Below are positions 18,760 to 28,955 of a stretch of 39,888 bases of DNA, in pieces. The notes beneath the pieces were generated by a model. The model had not been told where the DNA came from. It did no database searches and was given only the letters and a program-made list of their open reading frames with translations. Location: positions 574-40,461 of the forward strand of contig JADFYN010000007.1 of assembly GCA_015233055.1 (NCBI GenBank), read 5' to 3'. Position 1 is the first letter of the stretch. The number at the start of each line of letters is the position of its first letter. A program made the translations under genes and the position numbers. Source of the stretch: Deltaproteobacteria bacterium (GTDB lineage Bacteria > Desulfobacterota > JADFXK01).

Positions 18760-19335
18760 TTAGGCCTTTATTTCGTATATCTCCCGGCCGACTGCATAAA
18801 GATCCCGGCCACGGACGTCGTTAACCACCGTGGTCGGCATGTCTTTCACTTCCATCCGGCGGACGGCTTCAGGGCCCAGGTCTTCATAGGCAATGATCTC
18901 CACCTTCTTGATACATTTGGACAACAAAGCGCCCGCCCCACCAGTGGCGGTGAGATAGACGGCCTTATGTTTGACCATGGCCTCCCGGACCTCGTCAGCC
19001 CGTTTTCCTTTGCCCACCATGGCCTTAAGACCTTTGGCCAATAACCGGGGGGCATAAGCATCCATCCGGTATGCCGTGGTTGGGCCGGCCGCGCCGATTA
19101 CCCGGCCCGGTGACGCCGGAGACGGACCGACATAGTAAATCACCTGACCGGCTACGGCCATGGGCAACTCCTCGCCCCGGTCCAGCAGCTCCACCAAACG
19201 GCGATGGGCGGCATCCCGGCCGGTATAAATAATCCCGCTCAAGAAAACACGATCACCGATATTCAATTTGGCCACGTCGGCGTCGGTCAACGGTGTGGTC
19301 AGATAGTAGGTGACCGGTGTCAGCTCGGTACTCAA
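18760..19335 (-). CDS. Class I fumarate hydratase, C-terminal/beta subunit
   Basis: ORF 18760..19368; TTG start at 19335 (LSTELTPVTYYLTTPL) preceded by GGAGGTG and overlapping the upstream stop (TTGA). Contains AGPTTAYRMDAYAPRLL and GKGKR. Confidence 0.9.
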   Translation of the reverse strand: MSTELTPVTYYLTTPLTDADVAKLNIGDRVFLSGIIYTGRDAAHRRLVELLDRGEELPMAVAGQVIYYVGPSPASPGRVIGAAGPTTAYRMDAYAPRLLAKGLKAMVGKGKRADEVREAMVKHKAVYLTATGGAGALLSKCIKKVEIIAYEDLGPEAVRRMEVKDMPTTVVNDVRGRDLYAVGREIYEIKA

Positions 19336-20171
19336 AATGTCACCTCCAAATGGCGGTTGGCGTGGCACTGGATGTTAACCGCGACCGGAAAACTGGCAAT
19401 GTGGCAAGGCATCATCTCCAGGTGGACGTCCAGCGCCGTAGTCCGGCCCCCCAGACCTTGCGGTCCCCAGCCCAGGTTGTTTATTTTTTCCAAGAGTTCT
19501 TCTTCTATGGCCGCCAATTCCGGGTCCGGGTGTCTTTCCCCGACCTGTCTTAACAAAGCCCGCTTGGCCAGAAGCGGAGCCACCTCAAAGTTACCGCCGA
19601 TGCCCACGCCCACGATCATGGGCGGGCAAGGATTGGGCCCCGCATCTTTGACCGTCTGGATGACCAGTTCTTTGGCCCCGGCCAATCCCTTAGATGGAGG
19701 GAGCATAGCCAAACGACTCATATTTTCACTGCCCCCGCCCTTGGGGACTACCCAGAGGTGAACCTTATCCCCCGGAACCAGCCGAAGATGAATAATGGCC
19801 GGCGTATTGTCTCCGATGTTCTTTCGAGTAAAAGGATGGCAGGTGGATTTGCGCAGGTAGCCTTCCTGGTAGCCATCCCTGACTCCGTCATTAATCGCCT
19901 GAGAGAGATCGCCCCCGGTCAGATGCACCTCCTGCCCCAGGTCGACAAAGATGACCGACAGCCCGGTATCCTGGCACATGGGGATGCCTTCTTCCCTGGC
20001 GATCCGGGCATTCTCGATCAATTGATCCAGGATATCCCGGCCGACGGGAGAGGTTTCTTTTTCCTTGTAGCGGACAAAGGCGTCCAGGGTGTCCTGCCCC
20101 AATTCTCGATTGGCTTTAATGGACAAGTCTTTGACCGCGTTACGAATGGCCGTAACAGATATTTCTTTCAT
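19332..20171 (-). CDS. Class I fumarate hydratase, N-terminal/alpha subunit
   Basis: 279 aa; MCQDTGLSVIFVDLGQEV, PKGGGSENMSRLAMLPPSKG, NPCPPMIVGVGIGG. Confidence 0.93.
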   Translation of the reverse strand: MKEISVTAIRNAVKDLSIKANRELGQDTLDAFVRYKEKETSPVGRDILDQLIENARIAREEGIPMCQDTGLSVIFVDLGQEVHLTGGDLSQAINDGVRDGYQEGYLRKSTCHPFTRKNIGDNTPAIIHLRLVPGDKVHLWVVPKGGGSENMSRLAMLPPSKGLAGAKELVIQTVKDAGPNPCPPMIVGVGIGGNFEVAPLLAKRALLRQVGERHPDPELAAIEEELLEKINNLGWGPQGLGGRTTALDVHLEMMPCHIASFPVAVNIQCHANRHLEVTF

Positions 20172-20279
20172 GAGTTAAATCCGCACCTGATCTATCGTAG
20201 AGGCTGGAAGGCCAAATTGTGGCGTTTTCAATTGTCGAGGACACGGAGGGTGGAGACTATATGAATTCAGTATGATTTT

Positions 20280-20308
20280 GTTATATGCCCCTGATACCTG
20301 ATTGTCAA
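20280..20308 (-). promoter_or_regulatory. Candidate sigma70 promoter of the fum-sdh operon
   Basis: Minus-strand TTGACA-N17-TATAAC, ~110 bp upstream of the fumarase alpha start. Confidence 0.65.
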
Positions 20309-20411
20309 TAGATTTTGTGTTTTTTTTGGCCTCCGCGCCTATCCGTCCCCACCGATCAAAATCGAAGATATCGAGGTCTCCCGGCCCTCTGAGATTCCTA
20401 ATACACTCAGG

Positions 20412-21077
20412 TTAGTCGATGGACCATCTGATACCCTTGTCGGCGGGTTCGCGGCTGGAGCGGAAACGATTGGCCGGCGCCTCGGCAGCCTCGTACCCCA
20501 AGGCCACCGCCATGACTATCCGGTGATCCTCAGGAATAGGCAGAAAGGCTCTGACCACCTCCGGATAACGGCATAATGCGGCCAAAATACAACTGCTGAC
20601 ACCCCGTGACTGGGCCAGGAGACAAATCGTCTGAAGTAACGCGCCACAATCCATGATTGAATAATGCCCCAGGTCCTGATGTATGCCCACATAGATGAAG
20701 ACCGGGGCGCCGAACCCCTGGAACATATTCACATAGTGAGCCTGCCTCTGATCTGCGTCATCTCTCGCCACGCCCATGGCCCCAAACAGATCTTTGGCCA
20801 CGTTCATATACCGCCGGGTGTGTTCCTCAGGCCAGGTCTCCGGCATTTTCAAATCCGGACACTTCGGCTCGTCACCCAGTAGCTTGGCCGCCAGCCCGGT
20901 TCGAATCTGATCGGCTGTTTTCCCGCCGGCCACATATATTTCCCACGGCTGGGTATTACCCCACGAGGGGGTCCATAGAGCAGTCTCCAAGATATCCTTC
21001 AGGACCGATACGGGAATCTGATCGGGCTTAAAACCACGAGTGCTTTTTCTCATTCCGACCGCGTCAAAAACATCCAT
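20412..21077 (-). CDS. Nitroreductase family protein
   Basis: 221 aa; MRKSTRGFKPDQIP...ALWTPSWGNTQPWEIYV FMN-binding signature. Confidence 0.9.
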   Translation of the reverse strand: MDVFDAVGMRKSTRGFKPDQIPVSVLKDILETALWTPSWGNTQPWEIYVAGGKTADQIRTGLAAKLLGDEPKCPDLKMPETWPEEHTRRYMNVAKDLFGAMGVARDDADQRQAHYVNMFQGFGAPVFIYVGIHQDLGHYSIMDCGALLQTICLLAQSRGVSSCILAALCRYPEVVRAFLPIPEDHRIVMAVALGYEAAEAPANRFRSSREPADKGIRWSID

Positions 21078-21089
21078 AACCCCCTCCCT

Positions 21090-21839
21090 TCATTCTTCCT
21101 CCAGAAAAAAACGCCAGGCGCAAAACCATTCGGCCGGGTGATCATCGGGTGGGCAACCCAGGCACTCGGTTTTGATCCTGGGGTCGATGGACTCGGCAAA
21201 ACTCGGATATTCGGCCATTCCACCGGATTTACATGGGTAATCATCCAGCCCCTTCCGTTTCCTGGCCGCCTGAACCCGGCAATTATTCATCTGAAATACG
21301 AAGCTATTATCCGTCTCCTCGGATACCGATTGGTGGTTAATGGTGGCGTAAAGACGAAACTTTAAGGCCTCCTTTAATCCTTCCAGACCAGGCCGGTCCG
21401 GTAAGTCGAGAAATCGTTTGATAGACCAGGCTTCAAAGGGAGAGAAACGCGCCCAACAGGAATCGTTGCACCGTTTAGCGTCAAACATTCCTCTGGAAAA
21501 TTCCACGGCTTGAAACCAGATACCGTCGTTGGCCAGCCAGTTGGCTGCGACGCCTTCCTTCAGGGCCAGCAGAGTCTCTTCCGGCAGATCAAGCAAAGGC
21601 TGGGGCAGGCCGTCCTTCATTTCAAAGCCTAATATCTTAGCCATCCGGTTCATTTGGACTTGGAAGCTTCGGTCGTAAACTTCATTAAGAATGTCCATGG
21701 CCTTTTCCCGCCCTAATTGGCGCCAAAGCTCGGCCAACCACATGGCGTGATGGATCATGGTTCTTTGAAAAAAATCGATGATCAGCCGGGCAGTATCTTG
21801 CTGGCTCAAACCCTCGGGGAAGCTGATGTCTTGGGTCAT
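21090..21839 (-). CDS. Conserved hypothetical protein (resembles DUF6125-type cytosolic proteins)
   Basis: 249 aa; conserved-looking Cys-containing C-terminus (NNCRVQAARKRKGLDDYPCKSGGMAEY...ECLGCPPD...FCAWRF). Confidence 0.6.
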   Translation of the reverse strand: MTQDISFPEGLSQQDTARLIIDFFQRTMIHHAMWLAELWRQLGREKAMDILNEVYDRSFQVQMNRMAKILGFEMKDGLPQPLLDLPEETLLALKEGVAANWLANDGIWFQAVEFSRGMFDAKRCNDSCWARFSPFEAWSIKRFLDLPDRPGLEGLKEALKFRLYATINHQSVSEETDNSFVFQMNNCRVQAARKRKGLDDYPCKSGGMAEYPSFAESIDPRIKTECLGCPPDDHPAEWFCAWRFFLEEE

Positions 21840-21914
21840 CGTTTATCGTCCTTTCTTAAATCCAAGCCTCGGTCGGCCAAAGTTCAACACATGATGGCAT
21901 GCGGTTGATTCCGC

Positions 21915-23888
21915 TTAATCAAACAAGTAACTAACTTTAATATATAACTCCCGGTCACGACCGGGCACGAGGCTGCGGTAACCCCGGGTTTCATAAGAGG
22001 TGTTCAGTATATTATTCAGGTAAATTCCTGTCTTGAGATTCTTCATACCCAAAGATTCGGATGTTATGGCCAGGTCTCCTTTGAGATATGGGGCCAAGTC
22101 GTGATCATTGGATACGATATAGCTTGGGATATCTCGTCTGCCTACGTATAACCACCGGAGTTCTCCATTAAGGGGAGAAGTGAGACGGGCCTTTACTCCG
22201 AAATTGGCCAGACCTCCCGGAACGAGATTGACATTCTCCTCAATATAGTAATCCAGCGGCGTTCCAGTGCTCCACGGTGGATGGGCCTTTAGTCCGCCGT
22301 CATCGAGTAAAGAAATATTGGTGAACAACTCCACCTTTTTCCAGGGCCAATAATTTAAGGATAATTCCGTCCCCTTGACTGAAACGTTTTCCCGCACCAG
22401 GCTGTCGGGTGTTTCATGGAGCTGCTCGACGTCATAATAAAACGGGTTTATCCGGATGGAAAACACGTCTGTCTTGGTATAACCCAACTCCAGGTCAAAG
22501 CTTTCCAGCCTCTCCGGGGTAACATTGGTGTCATAGGAGTATACCGTCAGGGCCGGGGTCCGGAATGACCTCCCATAAAGCGCTTTAAAATGGAATCCGG
22601 CGCCGATTTGCCAGCTCAGGCCCAGCCTGGGATTGAACACCCCGTCAAATTTGCTGTGTTTGTCAAAACGAACTCCTCCGGTCAATTCGATATCTTTGAC
22701 GGGCTGATATTTATCCTGCATATAGATTGAAAAGAGATCTGAATCAAAGCCGGGATACAGACTGACACCGCGAAATACCGGAAAGTTGGGCAGGCTCAAA
22801 TCAAAGGTAGTGTCTGAACCTCTATTGTGCTTATAAGTCAAACCCAGGGAAGCAATATTCCGATCCAAACTAGTGATGTCCAGCCGCGCGTCCGTCCCGT
22901 ATTGAGAATTGTCCTGGTGCAGTAGATAGTAATCGGTTTGCTCCCGGTTCTCGAAATACTCCGCAAAACCTCGGACGGTCAATTGGGCCGGCCCTAAGTC
23001 ATTGGTGTACTGAGTTTGAAAGAAAGAAAACGGCGTCTGCCTGACTCCGCTATAAGCTATTGGAAAAAATATAATCCCGCGGTCGTTGAAATGATTCTCA
23101 ACTGAGGAAAACCGGCCTGACATCTCCAGATGATCTCCCAATTTCATCTTCATGTAAAACTCGCGAAAGACGTCGTCGGAATTACCTGTGGCTGTTTGGG
23201 GAAAGCCTTCGGTGGAATTATAACTCCCGGAAATAAACAAGTCGACGTTTTTCTCTTTATATCCCGAGGTCACACTGTTCAACCAGGTCGCTTGAGGCCC
23301 GGCCATGACACTCACCTCTGTGCCGTTCAGGTTGGCCCCATTTCTGGTGACCAGATTGATCACCCCGGAAAAGGCATTGGCACCCCAGAGGGCGGATCCG
23401 GGTCCTCGGACAATCTCGATCTTTTCGATGGTGGCCAAAGACAGGTCATAACCGCGGGGATAGTTCTTGGCGGACGTATCATTGGCCAACGGTACGCCGT
23501 CCATGATAACCAGAAATGAGTCAGGAATACCTCGGAGGTAAATCCGATTCTTTCTTTCGTCCTGTTCGACGAAAAAGCCGGGGACGCGCTCTAGAACCTC
23601 AGCCAATGTTTTTAGCCCTGATTGCTCGATCTCTTTACGTCCGATAACGGTCACCGCGGCGGGAGCCTTTTCGGTCGGTTCAAGGAAGCCTGAAGCAGCC
23701 GAGACCATATGAAGATGCTCCCCAATGAACATGACCTTGGTTTCACCTATCAGATCATCAATACCTTCAGTCCGGGAGCCCCCATTAGCCGTTCCCAGGC
23801 CGACTCCGATAAGGGCCATTCCCAATAGAATGATCACCGCATCCACACAGGCGGCCCTAATTAGAGTATCTGATCTCCGGAGGAACAT
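21915..23888 (-). CDS. TonB-dependent outer-membrane receptor
   Basis: 657 aa; plug domain (VTVIGRKEIEQSGLKTLAEVLERVPGFFV, GPGSALWGANAFSGVINLVTR), barrel ending VSYLFD. Confidence 0.94.
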   Translation of the reverse strand: MFLRRSDTLIRAACVDAVIILLGMALIGVGLGTANGGSRTEGIDDLIGETKVMFIGEHLHMVSAASGFLEPTEKAPAAVTVIGRKEIEQSGLKTLAEVLERVPGFFVEQDERKNRIYLRGIPDSFLVIMDGVPLANDTSAKNYPRGYDLSLATIEKIEIVRGPGSALWGANAFSGVINLVTRNGANLNGTEVSVMAGPQATWLNSVTSGYKEKNVDLFISGSYNSTEGFPQTATGNSDDVFREFYMKMKLGDHLEMSGRFSSVENHFNDRGIIFFPIAYSGVRQTPFSFFQTQYTNDLGPAQLTVRGFAEYFENREQTDYYLLHQDNSQYGTDARLDITSLDRNIASLGLTYKHNRGSDTTFDLSLPNFPVFRGVSLYPGFDSDLFSIYMQDKYQPVKDIELTGGVRFDKHSKFDGVFNPRLGLSWQIGAGFHFKALYGRSFRTPALTVYSYDTNVTPERLESFDLELGYTKTDVFSIRINPFYYDVEQLHETPDSLVRENVSVKGTELSLNYWPWKKVELFTNISLLDDGGLKAHPPWSTGTPLDYYIEENVNLVPGGLANFGVKARLTSPLNGELRWLYVGRRDIPSYIVSNDHDLAPYLKGDLAITSESLGMKNLKTGIYLNNILNTSYETRGYRSLVPGRDRELYIKVSYLFD

Positions 23889-23902
23889 GAGTTTTCTATT
23901 CC

Positions 23903-25264
23903 TTATTTTAGGTTCTTTAGTTTGATCCGAAATTTTCCCCGGCTCAAACCCAACAGCTCGGCCGCCCGGGATTGGTTGTACATGCTCATCTTTAAGGCCT
24001 GCTCGATCAATCGCCTCTCAATTGCCTCTATATCAAGCCCCTCAGGGGGAATGGTCATGGATTCCTCGGCCATCGCCGGGCGGCCGGGTTTAGATCGGTT
24101 TTGGATAAATGACAGCACCTTTTCGTCTATCCGTCCGTCTGAAGACAAAATCGCTGCCCGCTCAATGGCGTTTTCCAATTCTCTCACATTGCCGGGCCAG
24201 GTGTGGTTGGTCAAGATGCGGCGCGATTCATCAGTCAAATATCCCTTAGGTCGAGCCTTGTCTTGGGTAAACTTCTTAACAAAATATTCAGCCAGCGGCA
24301 CGATGTCCGCCGGTCGTTCCCGCAACGGGGGAATATTAATAGGAAACACATTTATCCTGTAGAATAGATCCTCTCGGAATTGCCCGGCCGCCACCATGTC
24401 GGTCAGGTTCCTGTTTGTTGCGCAGACAACCCGAACATCAGTCCGCCGCGCTTTGGCCCCACCCACCCGTTCAAATTCCTTTTCCTGAAGCACCCGCAAG
24501 ACCTTAGCCTGGGCATTGGCATCTAAGTCGCCAATCTCATCTAGAAAAATAGTCCCGCCCTGAGCCAACTCAAACTTACCCGGCTTAGTCTTGTCGGCCC
24601 CGGTAAAGGCCCCTTTCTCGTGGCCGAACAATTCACTCTCCACCAGGTTGGGGCTGATTGCAGCACAGTTTATGGCCAACAAGGGTCGATTGGCCCGGGG
24701 GCTGTTAAAATGGATGGCCTTGGCAATAAGTTCTTTGCCCACCCCGCTCTCACCCAGAATCAAGGCCGTGGTGTCGGCACTTCTGGAAACCAGGGCGGCT
24801 TGTTTAAGGATTTCCAGCATATTCTCTGACATAGCAATAATATTAGAAAAATCAGCCCCTTTGGCTAATTCGTCCTTCCATATCCGCCTTTCTTCCGCCA
24901 GCCTGGAAAAGGCCATGCCGCGCCGCACGGCCACCAACACTCTTTCCTCATCAAAGGGTTGGGTAATATAATCCAAGGCCCCGGCTTGCATCGCCGACAC
25001 GGCTGAACTAACCGAACCAAAGGCCGTGATCAACACCACCGGCAAATCAGCGTCCTTGGCTTTGATGGCCTTGAGCAGTTCCATGCCATCCATCACCGGC
25101 ATCTTGATATCGGTGACCACCAGGCCGATTTCACCCCGTTCCAGCTTTTGCAATGCCTCGTGGCCATGCTCTGCCGTGTCCACTTCAAACCCATCCCCTT
25201 CCAGGATGATCTTGAGAATATGCCGCATCTTCTTTTCATCTTCGACCACCAGTACTTTGCTCAT
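23903..25264 (-). CDS. NtrC-family sigma54-dependent response regulator
   Basis: 453 aa; receiver VVEDEKKM, AAA+ GESGVGKE, GAFTGA loop, Fis-type HTH. Confidence 0.95.
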   Translation of the reverse strand: MSKVLVVEDEKKMRHILKIILEGDGFEVDTAEHGHEALQKLERGEIGLVVTDIKMPVMDGMELLKAIKAKDADLPVVLITAFGSVSSAVSAMQAGALDYITQPFDEERVLVAVRRGMAFSRLAEERRIWKDELAKGADFSNIIAMSENMLEILKQAALVSRSADTTALILGESGVGKELIAKAIHFNSPRANRPLLAINCAAISPNLVESELFGHEKGAFTGADKTKPGKFELAQGGTIFLDEIGDLDANAQAKVLRVLQEKEFERVGGAKARRTDVRVVCATNRNLTDMVAAGQFREDLFYRINVFPINIPPLRERPADIVPLAEYFVKKFTQDKARPKGYLTDESRRILTNHTWPGNVRELENAIERAAILSSDGRIDEKVLSFIQNRSKPGRPAMAEESMTIPPEGLDIEAIERRLIEQALKMSMYNQSRAAELLGLSRGKFRIKLKNLK

Positions 25265-26784
25265 AGGGACACCATTGTTTCCGGTTCAGGAATTACGTGA
25301 TGGATGTCCTCCATCGCCTGACCGTCTTCCTGATTGTTAGCTAAGGGTAACCTCAAAATAAATTTGGCCCCATGAGGATAATTTTGAGCGACCTCAATAG
25401 TCCCTTGATGGTAATCAACGACCTTTCTGACCAGGGCCAATCCCAAACCTGCCCCCTTCTCTTTAGTGGTAAAAAATGGATCGAAGATCTTCTCCGTCAA
25501 CTCCGGCGACAACCCGGCCCCGGTGTCCGCAAACGAGATCGTGGCCTGACCGTCTTCATGAAACACCTTAATGGTGACCCGGCCCTTTTCTCCGGTAATG
25601 GCCTGGTAGGCATTATACATTAAATTCACCACGGCCTGGGTCAACGCCCCCCGGTCACCCATGACCAGGCAGGGCTCGCCTTCTGCCTCTACATTCAGGT
25701 CAATGGTCCGGCCTTCGTCCGTCACCGGAAAAACCATCGCGGCGACCTGGTCCAGTATAAAGTTCAGGTCCACCGGCTTCCATTCCTTCGGGCCGGGGCG
25801 AGAAAAAGCCAAGAATTCCTCAACCATATGGTTGAGCCTTTTAACCTCGTCCGTGATGTATTCAGCCATGGTCAGGCGCAACGGAGCATCTTCCTTATGT
25901 TTCAACAGGATACCCAAAGAACCGTGAATAATGCCCAGGGAATTCTTTAGCTCGTGGGCGATGACCGAGGAGAAGCGGCCCAATTCAGCCATTTTCTCTT
26001 TTTCCATCAACCGCTGGTACGTCTCCCGGAGTTCCCTTTCTTTCATGATCAAGGCATCGACCATCCGATTAAAAGACATGGTCAGCCGACCCACTTCGTC
26101 CCGACTGGAGACATTTAGGCTGCTGATCCAGTGGCCGTCAGCGATTTCAGAAGTAGCCCGGGCCAGTCTGACGACCGGTCTGAGCATCAACCTAGCCACC
26201 CAAAAGGCCGCCAGGCCAAAAATAACACCCACCGACGCCGCCAGATATAGAATTTTGAGCCGGAGACGACTTAACGCGTCCAAGACCTCAGCCTTGGAAA
26301 AGGTCACTTCGACGGACCCCAGAACTTTTGAAGAATTATGGGGCGGATTATTCGCGGTGATGTTTCGGTCAGCGTTATCGCCCTCAAAAAACAAATTTAT
26401 TCTATCAGTTACCTCACCTTTAGTGGGTCGCATGGTCACCGAGCGAACAATTTTTCTTCTTGGTTCTTGAGCCTTGGCGAAAGAGCCTTTTTGCTCCAGC
26501 AACACATCTCCCTGGTTGTCAAGGATCCGGACCTCAATGACATCTCCTTCACGGGCCAAATTTTCAGCCAAAGGAGCAATCAGGGATTTATTGCCGATTA
26601 ACAACCCCAGTTCCGCATTCAAGGCCAGATTCGTCACTAATGCTTCACCCCTTTTTTCGAATTCAGCACTTAAGACGGCTTCCGAATGATGCAGCACCAG
26701 GGCCGTATAAATGGCCGACAAAATCAAAGTCATCACAACTACCCCGAGCGATGTTTTTATGGTTAGACTCAAGCCTTTAATCAT
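25261..26784 (-). CDS. Sensor histidine kinase (HAMP + HisKA + HATPase)
   Basis: 507 aa; two TM segments, HAMP-like RPVVRLARATSEIADG, H-box VIAHELKNSLGIIHG, DTGAGLS, GAGLGLALVRK; ATGA overlap with the regulator. Confidence 0.93.
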   Translation of the reverse strand: MIKGLSLTIKTSLGVVVMTLILSAIYTALVLHHSEAVLSAEFEKRGEALVTNLALNAELGLLIGNKSLIAPLAENLAREGDVIEVRILDNQGDVLLEQKGSFAKAQEPRRKIVRSVTMRPTKGEVTDRINLFFEGDNADRNITANNPPHNSSKVLGSVEVTFSKAEVLDALSRLRLKILYLAASVGVIFGLAAFWVARLMLRPVVRLARATSEIADGHWISSLNVSSRDEVGRLTMSFNRMVDALIMKERELRETYQRLMEKEKMAELGRFSSVIAHELKNSLGIIHGSLGILLKHKEDAPLRLTMAEYITDEVKRLNHMVEEFLAFSRPGPKEWKPVDLNFILDQVAAMVFPVTDEGRTIDLNVEAEGEPCLVMGDRGALTQAVVNLMYNAYQAITGEKGRVTIKVFHEDGQATISFADTGAGLSPELTEKIFDPFFTTKEKGAGLGLALVRKVVDYHQGTIEVAQNYPHGAKFILRLPLANNQEDGQAMEDIHHVIPEPETMVSL

Positions 26785-27701
26785 GGGGTCATCTCGTCAA
26801 TATCGGCTCGGACGTTTGGGGGTAGAGTGATTTTCAATCTTTGGGCAACCCTTTCATTAAAGATCAGCCGGACTTTTTCCGGCGGATGAACGAGTGGACC
26901 GGGTAATTGACCAGCTTGCAGCAAGCTTCTGACCAGCCGTCCGCATTGACTGCCCAATTCATTATAATCTAAAGCAAAAGATAGCACCGCCCCGTTTTGA
27001 GAGAACCAGCGGTTGAAGCCGACAACCGGTATCCCCTTAAACAAAAGTTTTTTGACCAAAAGGCTGACCACGTCCTCCAGGATGACCATTTGGTCAGGGA
27101 CAAACAGAAGAACGTCGGCGTCAAAATCAGGTCGGTCCGGTATTTCGGGGACCTCTGATGTGGCGTTAACCAAAAATGGCCGAATAACCAGCCCTAAGTC
27201 AGAGGCCACGCGTTGAAATTCCTCCACCAGATGCTCATTCTTCTCGGAGGAATGGATAATGGCGACCTTTTTTCGGCCCGGCAACATGGTCTTGATTACG
27301 TGAAGCTGAAATTCGGGCGGGATATTGAGACTCACTCCGGGATAGGAGGTGCCCTTGGACAGAATCCGGTCAGGATTCAAGACGGCACAAAAAAATCGTT
27401 TGAACTGATTCGAGGTGACGGCCAGTAGATAGGTGGCCTCAGGTCCCACCGCCACCACCATCTCGGGGGATGAAGCAAGAGACTGAATTATGGTCCGGCC
27501 TTTGTCTATGTCACCGGAAAACGAAATAATCCTGGTATGCGGTGCCCCCATTATCTTAAGAATGCCCTGAGCCGCCTGGTCATAGGGGATGATATCAGCG
27601 CTCTGGAGAACCACCACGCCTTCGCCGGCCGTGACGGTGGCGGGCAAAAGCAACAGCATCAGAGCAGATATATATATTATTATGAGGCGAACATTTATCA
27701 T
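26781..27701 (-). CDS. ABC_sub_bind-family (PF04392-like) periplasmic binding protein
   Basis: 306 aa, signal peptide; VVAVGPEATYLL, LPGRKKVAIIHSSEKNEHLVEEFQRVA, FKGIPVVGFNRWFSQNGAVLSFALDYNELGSQCGRL; ATGA overlap with the kinase. Confidence 0.8.
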   Translation of the reverse strand: MINVRLIIIYISALMLLLLPATVTAGEGVVVLQSADIIPYDQAAQGILKIMGAPHTRIISFSGDIDKGRTIIQSLASSPEMVVAVGPEATYLLAVTSNQFKRFFCAVLNPDRILSKGTSYPGVSLNIPPEFQLHVIKTMLPGRKKVAIIHSSEKNEHLVEEFQRVASDLGLVIRPFLVNATSEVPEIPDRPDFDADVLLFVPDQMVILEDVVSLLVKKLLFKGIPVVGFNRWFSQNGAVLSFALDYNELGSQCGRLVRSLLQAGQLPGPLVHPPEKVRLIFNERVAQRLKITLPPNVRADIDEMTP

Positions 27702-27812
27702 AGCCGATAGACCGGCACCATTCCTAACAATTAACGGGAGAGGCAGGGAAAAAGGTCTTCCAAAAATCGGGCAAGCCGTCCCTGTCCCATTAGATAACCC
27801 ATAGGGATATAG

Positions 27813-27842
27813 ACTATATGTTTTGTCCCCAGGTCATGTCAA
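27813..27842 (-). promoter_or_regulatory. Candidate sigma70 promoter for the binding protein/HK/RR/TonB operon
   Basis: Minus-strand TTGACA-N18-TATAGT. Confidence 0.5.
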
Positions 27843-27956
27843 TACCCAACGTGGCCAGGGAACTGGAATTATTGATTTGTAGGCGGTCGGGAAAAGGCAG
27901 CCGCTGATCCGGGAGCATCACATCCAGGGCCGGCGGGACCTCGACGTTCCTGAGAA

Positions 27957-28955
27957 CTAATACCCCTGATCCTTGAACCAGGAGATGGTCTGGGCCAAAC
28001 CTTGATGGATAGGGATTTGCGCGGTAAAGCCCAATTCTTGGGAGGCTCTGGTGCCGTCGGCGCCACGCAGATTAATGTCTTCAAAATTCGGCCCAAAAAC
28101 GGACCGGGCGGGGACATGGATAATCTTTGATTTGGATCCGGTTAAGTCCAATATGGTCTGGGCCAGATCAACAATGCGGACATGTTCCTGGCTGCCGATG
28201 TTATATACTCGGCCAACGGCCCTATCCGACAATGCCGCGGCCTGGGTGCCGGCCACAGTGTCGGCCACATAGGTAAATCCCCTCTTCTGGCACCCGTCAT
28301 CGTGAACCGTCAGAGGCTGTCCGGTTAGGGCCTGGACAATAAATTTGGCCACCACACTGCCGTACCCATCACCGGCCAGACGCGGCCCATAGGCATTGAA
28401 ATATCTGACTATAGTCACCGGGAGACCCTGGGGGGCCAGCGCCATGGCCAGATGCTCACCATAGAGTTTAGACACGGCATATGACCAGCGGGGCGCCGAC
28501 GAAGGACCCAGCACCAGATCATCGGACTCAGAAAAGGGAATATGCCGGGATTTCCCGTAGACTTCAGATGAAGAGACGACCACCGTCCTGGTCTGGTGCT
28601 TAAAAGCCTCCATCAGGACCACGCGGGTGCCTTCCACGTTTACGTGCAGGGTATTCAATGGGTCATCCAGGACATGTTTCACACCCACCACCGCAGCCAG
28701 ATGAAAGATAACCTGGTGTTCCACCACCAGGTCAGCCAGCAAACGACTATCGGTGACGCTTCCCGTGACCAGGGAAAACCGAGGATTACCCAAATGATGA
28801 GCCAGGTTGGCGGTCCGTCCCAAAGACAGATCATCCACCACGGTCACCCCGGCGCCCTGATTCAGCAACCGGTCTACTAGATGTGAGCCGATGAACCCGG
28901 CCCCTCCGGTCACCAGACAGCGTTTATTTTCTATGGTTGAAAGCAGCGTCATCAC
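27957..28955 (-). CDS. NAD-dependent epimerase/dehydratase (extended SDR, UDP-sugar type)
   Basis: 332 aa; TGGAGFIGSHLVDRLL, SSSEVYG...YAVSKLYGE, RYFNAYGPR. Confidence 0.92.
   Translation of the reverse strand: MMTLLSTIENKRCLVTGGAGFIGSHLVDRLLNQGAGVTVVDDLSLGRTANLAHHLGNPRFSLVTGSVTDSRLLADLVVEHQVIFHLAAVVGVKHVLDDPLNTLHVNVEGTRVVLMEAFKHQTRTVVVSSSEVYGKSRHIPFSESDDLVLGPSSAPRWSYAVSKLYGEHLAMALAPQGLPVTIVRYFNAYGPRLAGDGYGSVVAKFIVQALTGQPLTVHDDGCQKRGFTYVADTVAGTQAAALSDRAVGRVYNIGSQEHVRIVDLAQTILDLTGSKSKIIHVPARSVFGPNFEDINLRGADGTRASQELGFTAQIPIHQGLAQTISWFKDQGY

Noticed and set aside
27820-27956. Possible gene remnant downstream of the epimerase (minus frame VLRNVEVPPALDVMLPDQRLPFPDRLQINNSSSLATLGIDMTWGQNI)
   Set aside because: Reads coding-like but has no start/SD or recognised homology, and overlaps a good sigma70 promoter for the next operon; insufficient support.
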